A stretch of 64,000 nucleotides of DNA, from the NCBI RefSeq assembly GCF_000236905.1, contig NC_016522.1, positions 620,001 through 684,000 on the forward strand. The letters are read 5' to 3'. Every line of letters begins with the position of its first letter. Positions within the stretch are counted from its first letter, which is position 1. The DNA is from Tetrapisispora phaffii CBS 4417 (Eukaryota > Ascomycota > Saccharomycetes > Saccharomycetales > Saccharomycetaceae). Below are positions 42,403-54,800 of the stretch, piece by piece. The notes under the pieces are model-generated. The model saw only the letters and a list, made by a program, of their open reading frames with translations, was not told where the DNA came from and made no database searches. The position numbers and the translations under genes are program-made.

Positions 42403-43644
42403 TTAGTAACCGAAAGTAGCTAATTGTTTAGCAGCTTCAGATTCAGCGGAAGCAGCTGTGGCAGCAGCAGCCTTCTTGTTGAAAGCCTTCTTCTTGGCGT
42501 AGAACTCAGCAGATCTGACCTTTCTCTTTTCTTCTAACTTGGCAACAACATCTTCGTATTTCCAACCAACAGCGGAAGATAACTTAGATAAAGTAGTGTA
42601 TTTTCTACCTGGCTTTAATCTTAAAACTCTCAAAGCTTGTGGAACAACAACTCTCTTCTTCTTGTCATATGGAGGTGGGATACCTTCAAATACCTTTAAA
42701 CGTTCCATAGCAGCCTTACCACGAGCAGTTTTATGAGAGACCATACCTCTGACAGCCTTGTAGAAAATTCTAGATGGGGCTCTGAAATGGAATGGACCAC
42801 GGGTCTTGTTGAAAGCAGTAGCTTTTCTTAAGTAGTCGTGGTACTTTAACTTGTTTCTGAAGAATTCACCAGAGATGTTTAAAGCTTCAGCTCTAACAAC
42901 AACGATCTTTTGACCGTTTAATAATTGTTTAGCGACAGTGGAAGCTAAACGACCGACTAAATGGGCCTTACCTGTTTATAAAAGGATATCACACGGATAT
43001 ATGATTGGTTAGTAAATTATTCAATAATCATTGATTCACTCAATATTTATCTGAAGTGAGTGTACACATATAATATAAAGGAATTTCAATTGGTATTATT
43101 ATTTTAATTTTTGAAAATTGTTAATAATTGTACTTTATTTGAAAATCAAAAGTTGAACACTGTTCAATATCGATAACTCGATCATAATATAACATGTCAT
43201 GCGTACATTGAAACCAATGACATTGCTACATCTTTGACGAATAAACTATATTCATAACAGTAAGTTGATTGAATGTCTTGAATTGTTAAACGTCTAGATT
43301 CTAAAAATTAAGGTCTGTAATGTTACACATGTTTGCCAATAAAGTTCCATTATAATAATAGTATCATGCTAAATTTGTTCAATTATCCTTGCATATGTGT
43401 TATAACATATCTTTTTTACATTTCTTAGTTCACAATTGGATAGGATGGAATTTAAGAGTTTTTTCATATATTATAATATTCTGTGAAATGTCAGCCATGC
43501 ATTCTTATTACATATTAACATCATTATATTCAATTCATTTTTTTTCGCTACCTTTTACACTAATACACTTCGTTAGATAATATCTCAGATCACTATATTA
43601 TTTTACATACCATCAATAACAACAACTGGTTCGAAAGAAGACAT
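42403..43644 (-). CDS. RPL16B: 60S ribosomal protein uL13 (Rpl16), with one intron
   Basis: Large-subunit ribosomal protein of the L13 family. The gene has two exons: 43611-43644 ([11 protein letters not shown] and the first base of Gly) and 42403-42971. Joined they give 200 residues, about the yeast size (199). The intron starts GTATGT (43610-43605), has the branch site TACTAAC (43014-43008) and ends AAACAG (42972). The reading continues [11 protein letters not shown] across the junction, and the C-terminus KQLATFGY is standard. A one-exon reading would miss the first 87 residues. Neighbours TOM7 (YNL side, RPL16B) and CSM2 (YIL side, RPL16A) leave the duplicate identity open; the B symbol follows TOM7. 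Confidence 0.96.
42972..43610 (-). other. Spliceosomal intron of RPL16
   Basis: 639-base intron near the 5' end of the coding sequence, as is usual for yeast ribosomal protein genes. It has the exact 5' site GTATGT, exact branch site TACTAAC 36 bases from the 3' end, and a CAG 3' site. An open frame of 63 codons inside it (43389, plus strand) has no features and is left out. Confidence 0.95.
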
Positions 43645-44005
43645 TTCTATTGATATGTTGATTCTTGTTGAACTTTCTCAAGTAAGGATAAGGTTTAAAT
43701 AAAGATAAAATCTAATTTTAAATAGCACAATTAATATATCGATAGCTAAAAACAAATAAATCAGTAAGAACAAGGTTCCATTAGGTCGCACAATGATAAA
43801 CAAGATAATGAATCTTCTATATTTAAAATGAAACAAACTATCACTATTAAACATTAGAAGTTTACCAAAGAATTTGCAGCGTAACATAATGACCATAGAA
43901 AAGATCTAAATAATAGCACATACAAAAAATTGAAATTTGTCAAAGATTCGAAAAAAAAAATTAAAGATGGATATATTTTCACAAAAGAGATGAACTGGTG
44001 ATATT

Positions 44006-44017
44006 TAGTATGGGTAA
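44006..44017 (-). promoter_or_regulatory. Rap1-like site, proximal RPL16 promoter
   Basis: On the minus strand the sequence reads ATTACCCATACTA, close to the Rap1 consensus ACACCCATACATT. At about 370 bases before the ATG it sits where Rap1 sites of ribosomal protein genes usually lie. T-rich sequence follows toward the gene. Confidence 0.5.
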
Positions 44018-44722
44018 TTTTTGTAAAAAGACAGTGACAGAGAAAGCTGAAAGATTGGTAGTAAGATAGCCAGTTTCCGTACCGCATAAGAGGAAATACG
44101 ATGAGTAGACTCAGCGTTTAAGAAGAATTCCATTCAATATTACAAAAAAATAATAATACATATGTAGAGTTTGAGATATGAACAAATTGTACTCTGTTCA
44201 AGTACGTCTTTGTACAATTATGCGTACAGAATCATTGTAAAATGTACAATACCTAGTAAAGCTTAACTGGAATAATACGGTAGCACTCGTTACATATACT
44301 ATTTCTCCATTTGATGAAGGTAGCACCACTGAATAATAATATCAATAATAACTAATAAAGATTGCCGCCTGAGATGTTGTGCTACATTGAAAAGTTAGTA
44401 AGCAGCACTAATGAATGATGTTTAGTATGCACTTCCAGTTAGTAAATGAGTAGTAGTGTATCACAGTGAAATGTATAGTTCTTAAATAGAATTAGTGGAT
44501 ATCAGTTTAAGTGTTATCAATTTCTAGATGGGCAGCGGGGGAAGTCCAGCGCGCGTGAACTTTTATCTTCTGCCTAATCAATATCAATGCTTGTGGATTT
44601 CTCTTACTAGCAATCGTAAGCTGGTGCCAAGAACACCTTGTTCCAAGTTCTGAAGGCAAAAAATTGAACCCATCCTTGCGCTAGGCGGTGGGAAAAAGCG
44701 TTGATGTCAAAAGTCAAATTGA

Positions 44723-44816
44723 CGATGAGATGGGCATTTTCGAAGATTTTCTAATTTTTCAGCAATTTGTGTTGTTTTCCGAAGAAAATTTGATAATGGT
44801 TGGTGGTATGGGTGTT
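44723..44816 (-). promoter_or_regulatory. Distal Rap1, RRPE and PAC sites between CSM2 and RPL16
   Basis: On the minus strand: a strong Rap1 site AAACACCCATACC (44816-44804), an RRPE-like TGAAAAATT (44761-44753) and a PAC core CATCTCATCG (44732-44723), in this order. Such an array is typical of a ribosome-biogenesis or snoRNA promoter. It lies 1.1 kb before RPL16, which has its own nearer Rap1-like site, and the only gene on the other side ends here. A transcript not seen by open-frame search may start near 44700 on the minus strand. The rest of the gap (43645-44957) shows no other gene. Confidence 0.5.
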
Positions 44817-44957
44817 TTTACAAGCAGTCACTTGAAATAATATATTGAAATATAAAATTCAAAAATGATCAATGCATTTTCTCATCAGAGCAATTAAAGG
44901 CTTATTATGATTAATTATTACATGTTTATGGCTGGGCATGATTAAAACATTTAGAAA

Positions 44958-45662
44958 TTATGATACTATCTGGTCAACATAAAACTTGCATATATATTCC
45001 CCCACTGTATTACCTTTAATGTGTTGTTTATTTTTCATTCTCTTACCATTTTTCTTATTCTGGGACAAGTCTTTGCTAGTGCTTGCAAATACTTCAGTTA
45101 CTGGAAATTGTAGTACTGTTTTTAGTGATGTTTCTTCTTCCGATGGTGTGTATTGATTAGCCATGACTCTAAGCTTCAGCATTGCTTCACGTAACAAATA
45201 ATGGCTTTTCTCGTTCGAACTCTTTATTTGCGAGTTTCGAAACATAATCTCAATACCATTAATGAAAACTAATATTCCAGATCTACAGATGCCTTGTTGA
45301 TCTTTAATTGATTGTTTTGCAGAATTATCACTCTTTTGTTGTTTTTTAAATCTGTTGATTGCAATCAATTGAGTCATTTTATTTATATTTATTAATAGTT
45401 CATTAAGGTCAAGACATGTTGTTATTCTTATGTTTTCATATATATGATTATTCTCATCGCAAATAGGTATAGTCTCTTGGAATTGACTAATTGGAAATGA
45501 ATTTGTTGCATCAATAAAATACAACTTTAAAAAAATATCAGGGGCACTTGATTCAGCACTGTTGAGTAGAGCCTTGGTTATAAACTCAGTAACAGCTGTA
45601 GTAGAATCTGGTACCCAGGCCGTTAATAAGTTTAAATTATCAAAATTCGCATTCATCACCAA
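44958..45662 (-). CDS. CSM2: Shu complex subunit Csm2 (Rad51 mediator)
   Basis: Rad51-paralogue-like subunit of the Shu complex (Csm2, Psy3, Shu1, Shu2), which promotes Rad51 filament formation in error-free post-replication repair and meiosis. It has 234 residues (213 in yeast). Walker motifs are not obvious, as in yeast Csm2. The N-terminus LLTAWVPDSTTAVTEFITKA and the C-terminal EYICKFYVDQ fit the family. The protein is poorly conserved, so the call leans on position: it precedes the forkhead gene exactly as YIL132C precedes FKH1 (YIL131C), with RPL16 on the other side (YIL133C). An ACGCG core lies about 180 bases upstream at 45843-45847. Confidence 0.82.
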   Translation of the reverse strand: MVMNANFDNLNLLTAWVPDSTTAVTEFITKALLNSAESSAPDIFLKLYFIDATNSFPISQFQETIPICDENNHIYENIRITTCLDLNELLININKMTQLIAINRFKKQQKSDNSAKQSIKDQQGICRSGILVFINGIEIMFRNSQIKSSNEKSHYLLREAMLKLRVMANQYTPSEEETSLKTVLQFPVTEVFASTSKDLSQNKKNGKRMKNKQHIKGNTVGEYICKFYVDQIVS

Positions 45663-46030
45663 ACGATGGTTATCTTTTTGACGCTCTATCAGTAGAATAA
45701 GGACTAAGTATAGAAACTTTACTAATTAAATTTCTTAAACGTCATTATAGTAATTGGATTTTAGACAGATCATATTATATATATTGTTATAAATAATTAC
45801 ATCATTCGATTCTCTATGGTCATTGCTCCTCTTATTTTCAAGACGCGGTTTTCCCGATGCTTAATAATTGATACCTTAGATATATTATATTTAATAAAAC
45901 TGACGCCACTATGGACATAAATTTCACTAGATTCTAGCAATACATACACACTGATTCATATTTCTATGTCATACTTATTATATTTAAAAAAATATCAACT
46001 AAAAATATTAAGTGCATTTAATGATAAATA
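45663..46030. other. FKH-CSM2 intergenic region
   Basis: 368 bases with no gene. An MCB-like core ACGCG lies at 45843-45847 and may help G1/S expression of CSM2; the match is short. Confidence 0.45.
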
Positions 46031-48286
46031 TTACTCAGTAGTGATTTTTGCACTCTCTGTATCTAACATTAAAGTGGGGTTGTTATCGGTCGAATTATTC
46101 GATCTCCTATTACTTTGACGTTTTAGGGGAGAAGAATTTAGATCAGGGAGACCATCATTATCTTTGTTACATTCAGCGTTAACATTAAGCCTTATATTTT
46201 TATCACCATCGATTGCTGGGGTATTAGTGACCGAAGTGAAATGCATTAGATTCCATACGTTTGGGGAACTTACTATATTGTGTGATCTATTGATATCTGG
46301 GGGTTGGATAGAAGCAGCATCATTGGTGGTTAACTGATTCTTATGGAAATCTGTTTTCTTCGTTGAATCATTTATATTCTTGTTACCAAAATTAGTAGAT
46401 AATTGCGGTATTGATAATTTCGGTGATCTATTTAAATTAGAGCCACCTCTTTCAGGAGTATAAGTCTCCATTGCTGTTACATGGAAAGATTTTGTTGGTG
46501 AACGGAAAAAAAGATCATTGGAAGGTGACATACTAGGTAAAGCAAATGGAAATGGTAACATTTTTAACGAAGAACTGCCGATAGATGGTTTGATAGACTT
46601 AGGAGTTTGGCTTGTATTAATATCATAAATAATTGCACCCTGTTTATCCGGATTGCCATTCAATTGATTTTCTTTCGTTAAATGTTCGTTTACTGATTGT
46701 TGATATGATTCAGGTTCATAAGATGCTTTACGTAGTAAAGGCATAGAGTTGTCGGTATTTAATGGATTAGAGTTGGCGGTGGTGGTTAATTTTTCGTTCG
46801 CCGTGGTTTCTTTTATCTTAGAGATCTTACTAGTAGTATTCTTTGTCGTTGCTGTTGGTGATTGTGATACAGTTGGTGCTGCTAATGGTATCGATAATGC
46901 TTTTTCCTTCTCTGGAGATTTTTCTGTAGGTAAACAGTTGTATTTAGACATGTGTAATTGAAGTTGTCTTGAAACTGATGAACCTCTCCTCAATAATTTT
47001 GTAATCTTACCAGAATTCCATTTCTTGATAAAGTCATCTTGGTATGATTTAGTAATTCTCCAATTCATACCTTTACCAGATTCACTACTTTTTTTGGCAA
47101 CTTTCTCGAAGGCCTTATTCAAAGATAAGTTATGACGAATGGAATTTTGCCAACCAGTCTTAGAAAAACGATAATAGGCGTAATTATCAGAAATGTATTT
47201 ATAAATATCAGATAAGGATATAACACCCTCAGGTGTTGAAAGTATGCCTTGAGCAATCATAGTAGCATAAGAATATGGTGGCTTGATGTTCTTATTTTCT
47301 TCATTTGATAAGTCTGAGCCAAAATCCAATGATTGAGGGAATTCAGTTGCAATTATTGATGGAGCAGATGAATTTGAATTTTGAGACCAATATGTGCCTT
47401 GGATTACAGAGTTGGAAGATTTTGATGATCCTCCCATATGTGGGGTAAACAATACCGTTCCTGAAGGATTGTTAAATGCAAATGTATTATTGTTTTTATT
47501 TTGTCCTAACTTACTATTATTACTCCCATACATTTTAAATGTTCTAACTTTTTCATTAGGTTGAATCATTACCTTTTTATTCGTGTTTTCTACATCAGAT
47601 TCTGATGGTCTCGCATTTGACTGCTTAGTTCCGTTATCACTTTCATTGCTGTTCATTTTGATCAAATCTATAATCATCGAATTAATTTCGTTTCCATAGT
47701 CTAATTGAGAAAGATCGCTAAATTTATTTATGATTTGAGGAATAAAAGGCTTAATACATTCTTTAGATATAGATGGAGTTTCTTCAGGAAGAATGAATAT
47801 CATTTGGTTGCCACCAATTTCTAGTATTGACCCAGATTTTAACTCATAGGGTGCTGCTTTCCCATTAACTTTCTCAAAATCAACTTTAGCACCATTCCGA
47901 CCTAATACGTATATCTCCCAATGACCAGACTGCATGTTAAAACGTAGGACCGCATGCTTTCTAGAAACTACTTTTGAGGGGCCTAGATCAATATTAACAT
48001 CATTTTTTATATCTATGGTTTTAGTGCCAGTTGGCGGATTCGTGTTTCTACCAAACACGACTTCTAGGTCTTTCACGTAATAGGTCCAATTTCTACCTGA
48101 AATTTTTGCATATGCTCTTATCTGAGAATCCACATTATCTTCATTAAAATTCGTTTTGGATATACCAGTTGGATGTTCAGGTTCCATAAATGTTGATATC
48201 ATCGCTTGTATAAATCGTGCTTGTTGAGCTGGACTATAATTATTGAAGTCCACCACATTATATTCGGGTACTTCAGTATTACTCAT
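46031..48286 (-). CDS. FKH2: Forkhead transcription factor (Fkh1/Fkh2)
   Basis: Nuclear winged-helix regulator of the G2/M CLB2 gene cluster, acting with Mcm1 and Ndd1; Fkh1 also affects replication timing and mating-type switching. It has 751 residues (Fkh1 484, Fkh2 862). Seen: FHA domain at about 65-165 (VVFGRNTNP, VVSRKHAVLRFN, LEIGGNQMIF), a linker, and the forkhead domain at about 333-415 with IKPPYSYATMIAQGIL, GWQNSIRHNLSLNKAFEKV and GMNWRI. The long C-terminal region holds many S/T-P sites (TPERGG, RSPTKSF, SSPLKRQ) expected for Cdk control. The long tail favours Fkh2; the neighbour CSM2 is that of FKH1. It may be the only copy here or one of two. Confidence 0.93.
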   Translation of the reverse strand: MSNTEVPEYNVVDFNNYSPAQQARFIQAMISTFMEPEHPTGISKTNFNEDNVDSQIRAYAKISGRNWTYYVKDLEVVFGRNTNPPTGTKTIDIKNDVNIDLGPSKVVSRKHAVLRFNMQSGHWEIYVLGRNGAKVDFEKVNGKAAPYELKSGSILEIGGNQMIFILPEETPSISKECIKPFIPQIINKFSDLSQLDYGNEINSMIIDLIKMNSNESDNGTKQSNARPSESDVENTNKKVMIQPNEKVRTFKMYGSNNSKLGQNKNNNTFAFNNPSGTVLFTPHMGGSSKSSNSVIQGTYWSQNSNSSAPSIIATEFPQSLDFGSDLSNEENKNIKPPYSYATMIAQGILSTPEGVISLSDIYKYISDNYAYYRFSKTGWQNSIRHNLSLNKAFEKVAKKSSESGKGMNWRITKSYQDDFIKKWNSGKITKLLRRGSSVSRQLQLHMSKYNCLPTEKSPEKEKALSIPLAAPTVSQSPTATTKNTTSKISKIKETTANEKLTTTANSNPLNTDNSMPLLRKASYEPESYQQSVNEHLTKENQLNGNPDKQGAIIYDINTSQTPKSIKPSIGSSSLKMLPFPFALPSMSPSNDLFFRSPTKSFHVTAMETYTPERGGSNLNRSPKLSIPQLSTNFGNKNINDSTKKTDFHKNQLTTNDAASIQPPDINRSHNIVSSPNVWNLMHFTSVTNTPAIDGDKNIRLNVNAECNKDNDGLPDLNSSPLKRQSNRRSNNSTDNNPTLMLDTESAKITTE

Positions 48287-48809
48287 TGTCGCTATTATAA
48301 ATGTAATTTAAACATAAACATTCAGTAATACAAAATGTGATCGATTATAGTGTATGAAGATGGTAAGGTTCACTCTTTTTATCTTTTATATTTGTAATAC
48401 TTTTTTTTTGATCTGCTATACACTTTATCAGTTTATAATCGTGATTGTAAATATATGTATTTTTAAATATTGTTTGTTTATTATTTCATTCTCTACAAAA
48501 AAACACTCATCGAGAAAATCGGATACGAAAAATTTAGCTGACTTGTATTTTTACGGTATATAGAAAAATAAGGTTAAGTTTGATCCATTGAATATGTGTA
48601 ACAAAAATACAACCTTAATTAATTTAACAAAATAAATAGAGAAATGCATTTATTGACAATTATGGAAAGATATCAACGTTAATAATTGGAATAACCAATA
48701 TCATGAACATTAGTTGTCGAAAATATGTTACAAAAGAAGTGAATGAATATTTCTAAATATGCAATTAATATAACCATTGTGGCTCTCTTTGTAATCGTTC
48801 TGATATGTC
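48287..48809. other. Promoter region of the forkhead gene
   Basis: 523 bases between the TAO3 stop and the FKH start, AT-rich. A 69-codon open frame on the plus strand at 48354 has no recognisable features and is left out. ASG1, present between FKH1 and TAO3 in S. cerevisiae, is absent. Confidence 0.5.
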
Positions 48810-51800
48810 TCATCCTTTATTAGATGAGAAATGGGGTATATGGTAATGCTTCTGATAACGAGTCTGTCTATTTGTGTCTTTAGTTTGCTTCATGGTGTCT
48901 TTAGCTTGTTTTCCAGTTGTAACCTCTAAATTAACTGAATAAGGTTTTTGCTTGTTTAAGCCTAACATTGGAGAAGTGGAACCATATCTTAATGGGCTTG
49001 ATTCAGATTCATAATGTGCTTGAGGAACTTGTTCATGAATAGTTTGAGACATAAGTTGCTGATGTTGCTGGTAGGAGTGCCATTTTCTTCTGTTACGTTG
49101 CGCAGGTCTCAGGAACCCTTCAAATTTAAATAAAGAATCTTGAGGAGACTCGATTTGTTTTAAAACAGATGAATTTGGTGATCTTAATAAATGTGAAGTC
49201 CTTGATCTAGAACCGGAAAGTTCTGGTGTTGTATTCACTACTGTAGAGTTAAATGGGGAATCATTGATATTTTCACTACTGTTATTTGTCGTAAATGAAT
49301 CTGCTAAGTTGGCCTTGAACGACGTGTTTGAACTAGTTCTTAATAAACTTTTATTCAGGATTGCAGATACTTTCATATCATACAACTGTGGTGCAGACTC
49401 CAAGTTTGAGGTTAGTGTGGAGGTATTTGTTTCAATGGAATGAACACGGTCATGACCGAATATATTTGACTTCGATGGTACAGAAGAAGGTAAAGATGCA
49501 GCTGCTACGTTTTTGGTAAAGAAACTATCCAAATTATCTAATTCAGCCCACATATGACTCAAAGAAGCATCATTTTCTTCTGTGATTGAGTATGTTTCAT
49601 TCGAATCAACTTTTGCTAATTTATAATCGTCGTCTTGATGGAATTCTACAACTTCATCAAGCTTAGTTAAATCATTTGATATTTCAGCCTCTGGATTATC
49701 TTTGATAAAGGTCGAAAAGACAGAATGTACATTATGTCTGGTAGTAGCAGCAGTCACGCTTGGTAAAGGAACAGACCAACCAGTAGATTCTGGAATACCA
49801 AATATAGTTGTAGTTGAAAATCGTTCATTAACATCTTTATTACCCATACTGATTCTTAACACATCTTTATCCATTTTACTACCTGAAATATCAGGAATAC
49901 AATCTAATACTTTCAATGCTTCGATATCTAAATCGGTTAATAGTAACCTTAAAAGGGGTGATATTAAGTCTGCTCCAACGCCGGTAAATTCAGGTAATGT
50001 AAAATCTATTAATGGTAAAATATGTTTCAAAATTTCAATAGTTTGTATTTTCATCCATTGATGCTTGTTCAGAAGCAACCCTAAGAAAAATACAACAGTT
50101 TGACCAGAAAATACTGGGAAATATTTTCTTGAAATAAAATTAACAATTTGACTGATAAAATCTTTCTTAGACCTAAATTTATCTTTCGCTAAAGAATCAA
50201 TAACCCTTGACAAAGATGGTTCAGAATATGAATCTGCTAAAGATATTAAAGAATTGCAGGCATTTTGAATCTGAGTAAAATCCTTTAACTCCATTGCATG
50301 TAAAAATCTAGGTAAATTAGAGATTAATGCAAGAAGCAGACGGGAATCTGAGTTTGCTATAATTCTACTATCTTTTAGCAGATTTAATTTATCTAAAAAT
50401 TTCCAACTAGCTTCACATGAATTCGCTGAACGTAAACCTGGCATGATGATTTGCTGTAAACCATCAAATCGCCCTTCCCAATTCGAAGGAAAAATTGCAA
50501 CTAGGCATTGAACCGTATCAGGTGCGTCTAGATCGATCTTTGATATAAATTTATTAAGGCACGATAATACCTCTATAAATTCCAGCTCATGGACACTGTT
50601 TAAACAAGCTGTAATTGACCAAAATAATTGAGGATAGTTTATTAAATCAGCAGGTTCTAATTCTGCTGTTATAGCATTTATTGTCATCAAAATTTGCATT
50701 GCAAAACCTTGAATATCACGATTGTCATCGGATATAGTATTTGATAACCTATGGATCATATCCCTTAACATATCTTGATCTATAAATGTTAATAGTGATC
50801 TAAAAATTTGAAAAGATCGACAAGCTACATGTCTTACAGAGCAACTGGTAGCCCAGTTTAACGCAATCCTTTGCCATTCAACTTGTAAAGTAGGAATTCC
50901 TGAAAAGATCGATATGATATTTCTTACGATCAAATCCATCGCTTTAGGTGACTTAGCTCCCATTCTGGTTCTTGACAAATCATCATAAGACCATAATCCT
51001 TTTTTATTCCTTAACACAGCTACAGTTTTCTCTGATATATCTGAGATGGGAGCTGCGCTGAAAATTAGATCGCATAAAATTCTCTTAGCACTCTCTTGAA
51101 CAAGTGGGACGTAGTGATCAGCTAAACAAAGTGAAATATGAAGAAGAGTTGCTGTATTTTGTTTGATGGACTCATTTTGATTTGATAAAAAACTTGAAAG
51201 AAAAATAATTGAAAGTTGAACTTCCGAAAACAATACACCACCTCCAGTATAATTAAGTCTTGCCCAAATATCAGCTACAAAACAATAGTTACCGCTATTA
51301 GCAGGTTCTGATAAATCAATATTTGTTTTAGGAATCATTGATTTGGGTTCTAATTTTTTTAATAACAGATCAATGACGCCAATACTACCCGGAACGTTCG
51401 ATAAATATAGAATTACGTCTTTTGCCTGCCTTACGAATAATGGATTTCTGTATTTGATTGATGAATTGATTATATATTCAATCGAAACATATGTATTTTG
51501 AAAGGAATTTCCCTTTCCTAAAGAAATCCATAATTTTTCTACACTTTCAGGAATTGAATTGTTCAGCTCTATGGTAATATAAAAAAGATTTTGCAATACC
51601 ATTAAAGTATCAAAGTCCTCTATCGACTTTAGAGTAATTTTATTAACCCAAGGTACCAACAATGTCAAAATATCTTTCTTTCTTTCACTTTCATATAGAT
51701 CTAAAACATTGACCATGTTTGAAAAAATTTCCAAACATAACTCCTGCGGAAATAGTTCCGCAAACATACTAGAAATTTTTTTTGCAGTAGGTTTATAAAT

Positions 51801-54800
51801 CATTTTAGACTGGTTCGATAGTTGTTCTTTAAAACCCTTTGTAAATGAAGTGGAATGTAGATTTAGTTCAATTGAGGATAGCAAATCTACCGCATAATAT
51901 CTGGTATCGGCATGTTCCGCAACTAAACCACAAAGTCCTAAAGTAACCAATTGGTCGGGATTTAAAAGTGGCATGTCTAGCTTTAATAAACTTTTGCATA
52001 ACGTAATATAATAAAGGTTACTAATTCCGAGGTGGTTAGATGATAGGCATTGATGTTTCACTTCCTCATAAAGGGAGGCATTCTCCTTGTTGTGTTCTAA
52101 GATTCCTTCTAATGCACGCACTCCTAAGGATATAATTGATGGCTTCTCTGATTTCATAAGGGAAGATATCCAAGATAATAAATCAGAAGTATCAAATGAT
52201 ACTATCATCGGTATATCAGGGTCAGATGTTATGTTTTCAGTTATACAACCCGTGCAAAGTGCAATCATGCCTTCTAGAGCTAGTTGTTGTAATTTAGGTT
52301 TTTGCGATTCCAATGAAGAGGCAATAGCAGTTCTTGAAGAGTCATTCCCAGCACTATTGATCATGGATTGAAATCTTTCATCAAATATATGACCTCTATT
52401 TCCAAAACCGCACCACTCACTTAGAAAATTAAAGCATGATGTTCTTGCTTGAAATGGGAATAATTCAGATATATTATTCAAATCTTTGACGGCGTTGTAA
52501 TATCCTAATAAAAATTCCATAAAATATATTCTTAAGTTTTGATATTCAAATGAAAATTGTATCACTTCATCCTGCAGAACATTTTTCAAAATTTTTACGT
52601 ATTCTGATAATTTAAGCAACAGCCATTTGTCGTTTAGAATAATTGGATCACTAATGTAGTTAGAAAGAATAGCCAATATATGAAATGTTTCAATACGTGT
52701 TTGTTGTAAAGAGTAGTCTGGACCCCAATTGGAAATAAATCCGTCGATACTTTCAATGTAAGATTTGTATATATTGATATTCATTGAGCTTACTCCAGCA
52801 ATTATGGCGCCAACGACTAAAGTTGATTCGGAGCTCAATAATGGCAATACCATCTTAAAAATTGAAGTAGCAGATTTGATCTTCTGGTGCTGTACTGTGA
52901 AGATTTGTTGACTCTTGTTTTTGTTTTTTGAAGCTTTAGAATCTGGGATTAACAGGCGTTGATTATTAGTAGATGTAAGAAAAGTGCATGCAACGATTAG
53001 ATAAAGTTTCCATTGTTCTGTCACAATTTCTGGAGAGGCATCATCAGGTTTGAATGAAATATCATTAGCCAGTTTTAATATTGTATCATGCATTTGGACT
53101 AATCTTACACACACAATTGAACGGCATAATGCCATTGTTACAGGGCACGATAAAAAGATTACTGAGAGTAATTTAGGGAACATACGCTGCCACAAAGCGG
53201 TATCCACACTTGAATCTGATTCTGCTAATTTTAATAATAGACCTTTTTTGTATCGTAAATTTAACTTTGATAACCTAGTTCGCTCTGTGGAGCTCAATTT
53301 TTGCATTTTAACGTTTAATAATGAATTTGCATCTGAAGTTAGAAGAAAATCTATTAATCTGGTACCTCTATCAGCAGCAAAATGGGATGAAGAACGTGAA
53401 TGACCCATGTATAATGAAGATGTCTTCTCCACCATCACAGTATCAAATTTAGATATTATTTTTAAAATTCTAATCCCCAACATCCTAACGCTTGCATCAT
53501 TATCACATAAGAAAAATAACCCATTCCCTTCTACTTCTTCTATAACAGCGGCCATATTTTTCCATTGCAACTTATTTGAATCCTTGGCGCCTTCTGTCTC
53601 AGTTTCTTTTATAGGTAATTGAATTCCGTCTAATCCTGTTTCCTTTTGCTTCTCCTCTACTTCGGAGGATTGAAATTCTTCAAGCCAACACTCTAAAAGT
53701 TCGATATAGAGAACCAGCAATTGTTTATACTCGCTAGAAGCCAAATAAGAAAGATTATATCTTGATTGGGTCTGTTCATCAAAATCAAATGAATATTTAG
53801 CAAACCATGTTATTAAAGTGTATGGATTTTCCTTCGCTGCAAGTGATTTTAGCGCATTTTGTGAACTAGAAGCAATTAATAAGTCAACATGGACTGCGTT
53901 TCTTGATAATATTTCAATTGCAGATTTTATAGGTATCTTTTTTGATACACTTAAGCTACATGGTATTGTTTCGATTAATGTAGCAAATAATGCTATATTT
54001 AAATTTTTATTACCATTAAAATCTTTGCCATCATTAGAAAAATTGAATGAGAATGGCCCGATTCCAAAGGAATTTTGTTTTTGATGTTCATTTTCAGGTG
54101 ACCAGACTTCTGATCCAATATTTGAATCTAATAGCAGAAACAATTTGTAAAATTGAGAGGTGATTTCATCATTATTTAAAACGAGGTTTTCATTTTGTTC
54201 GACTTTAATGTTATTTAGGTTATTATCATAAAATCTGTTATCATTTTCAGGAAATTCGGGTCTGGAATTAGTTAATAATAATCCCTTAAAAGTATTTATG
54301 GCTAGAATTAACTTTTCATACAATATGTTGTTTAAAGTAGAGCCATTGAATGATTGTTTTACTAATGGTAATATAGCTTCTTCCATAATAAGCGTGGGAT
54401 ATAAATAACCAATTGTAACTAAAACATCACAAAGTGGGTTGATCAATTCTAAATCAGTTGTTATCCAGTTATCTTTTTTCTTTTGATTCCCTATATAGAG
54501 ATTAATTAGCTGTTTAATCCTCCTAGTCGTATTATTTAGTGTCTCCGGGCATCTGTATAAATAAACCCAAACTAATCTCGATAAACTCACTGCAAACGTT
54601 ATTTTATTTGATAAACTCTTACTTCTCAGATTTATAATATTACTTTCAATAAGTGACAGCCAATGTTTAGTAAACAGTTCTGTTGGAGATACACACAAAA
54701 CAGCAACAGCTAATTTAAAACCACTAGCCCAGTATTTATTATTAAGCTGTAATTTATTAGCTTCATCCAATAATGATGACATAGTTTTAACCCAAGTGGG

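Noticed and set aside
43748..43923. Possible 5' UTR intron of RPL16 (GTATGT at 43923-43918, TTTTTAG near 43748)
   Set aside because: The branch site would be only TACTGAT; without transcript data a chance match is as likely.
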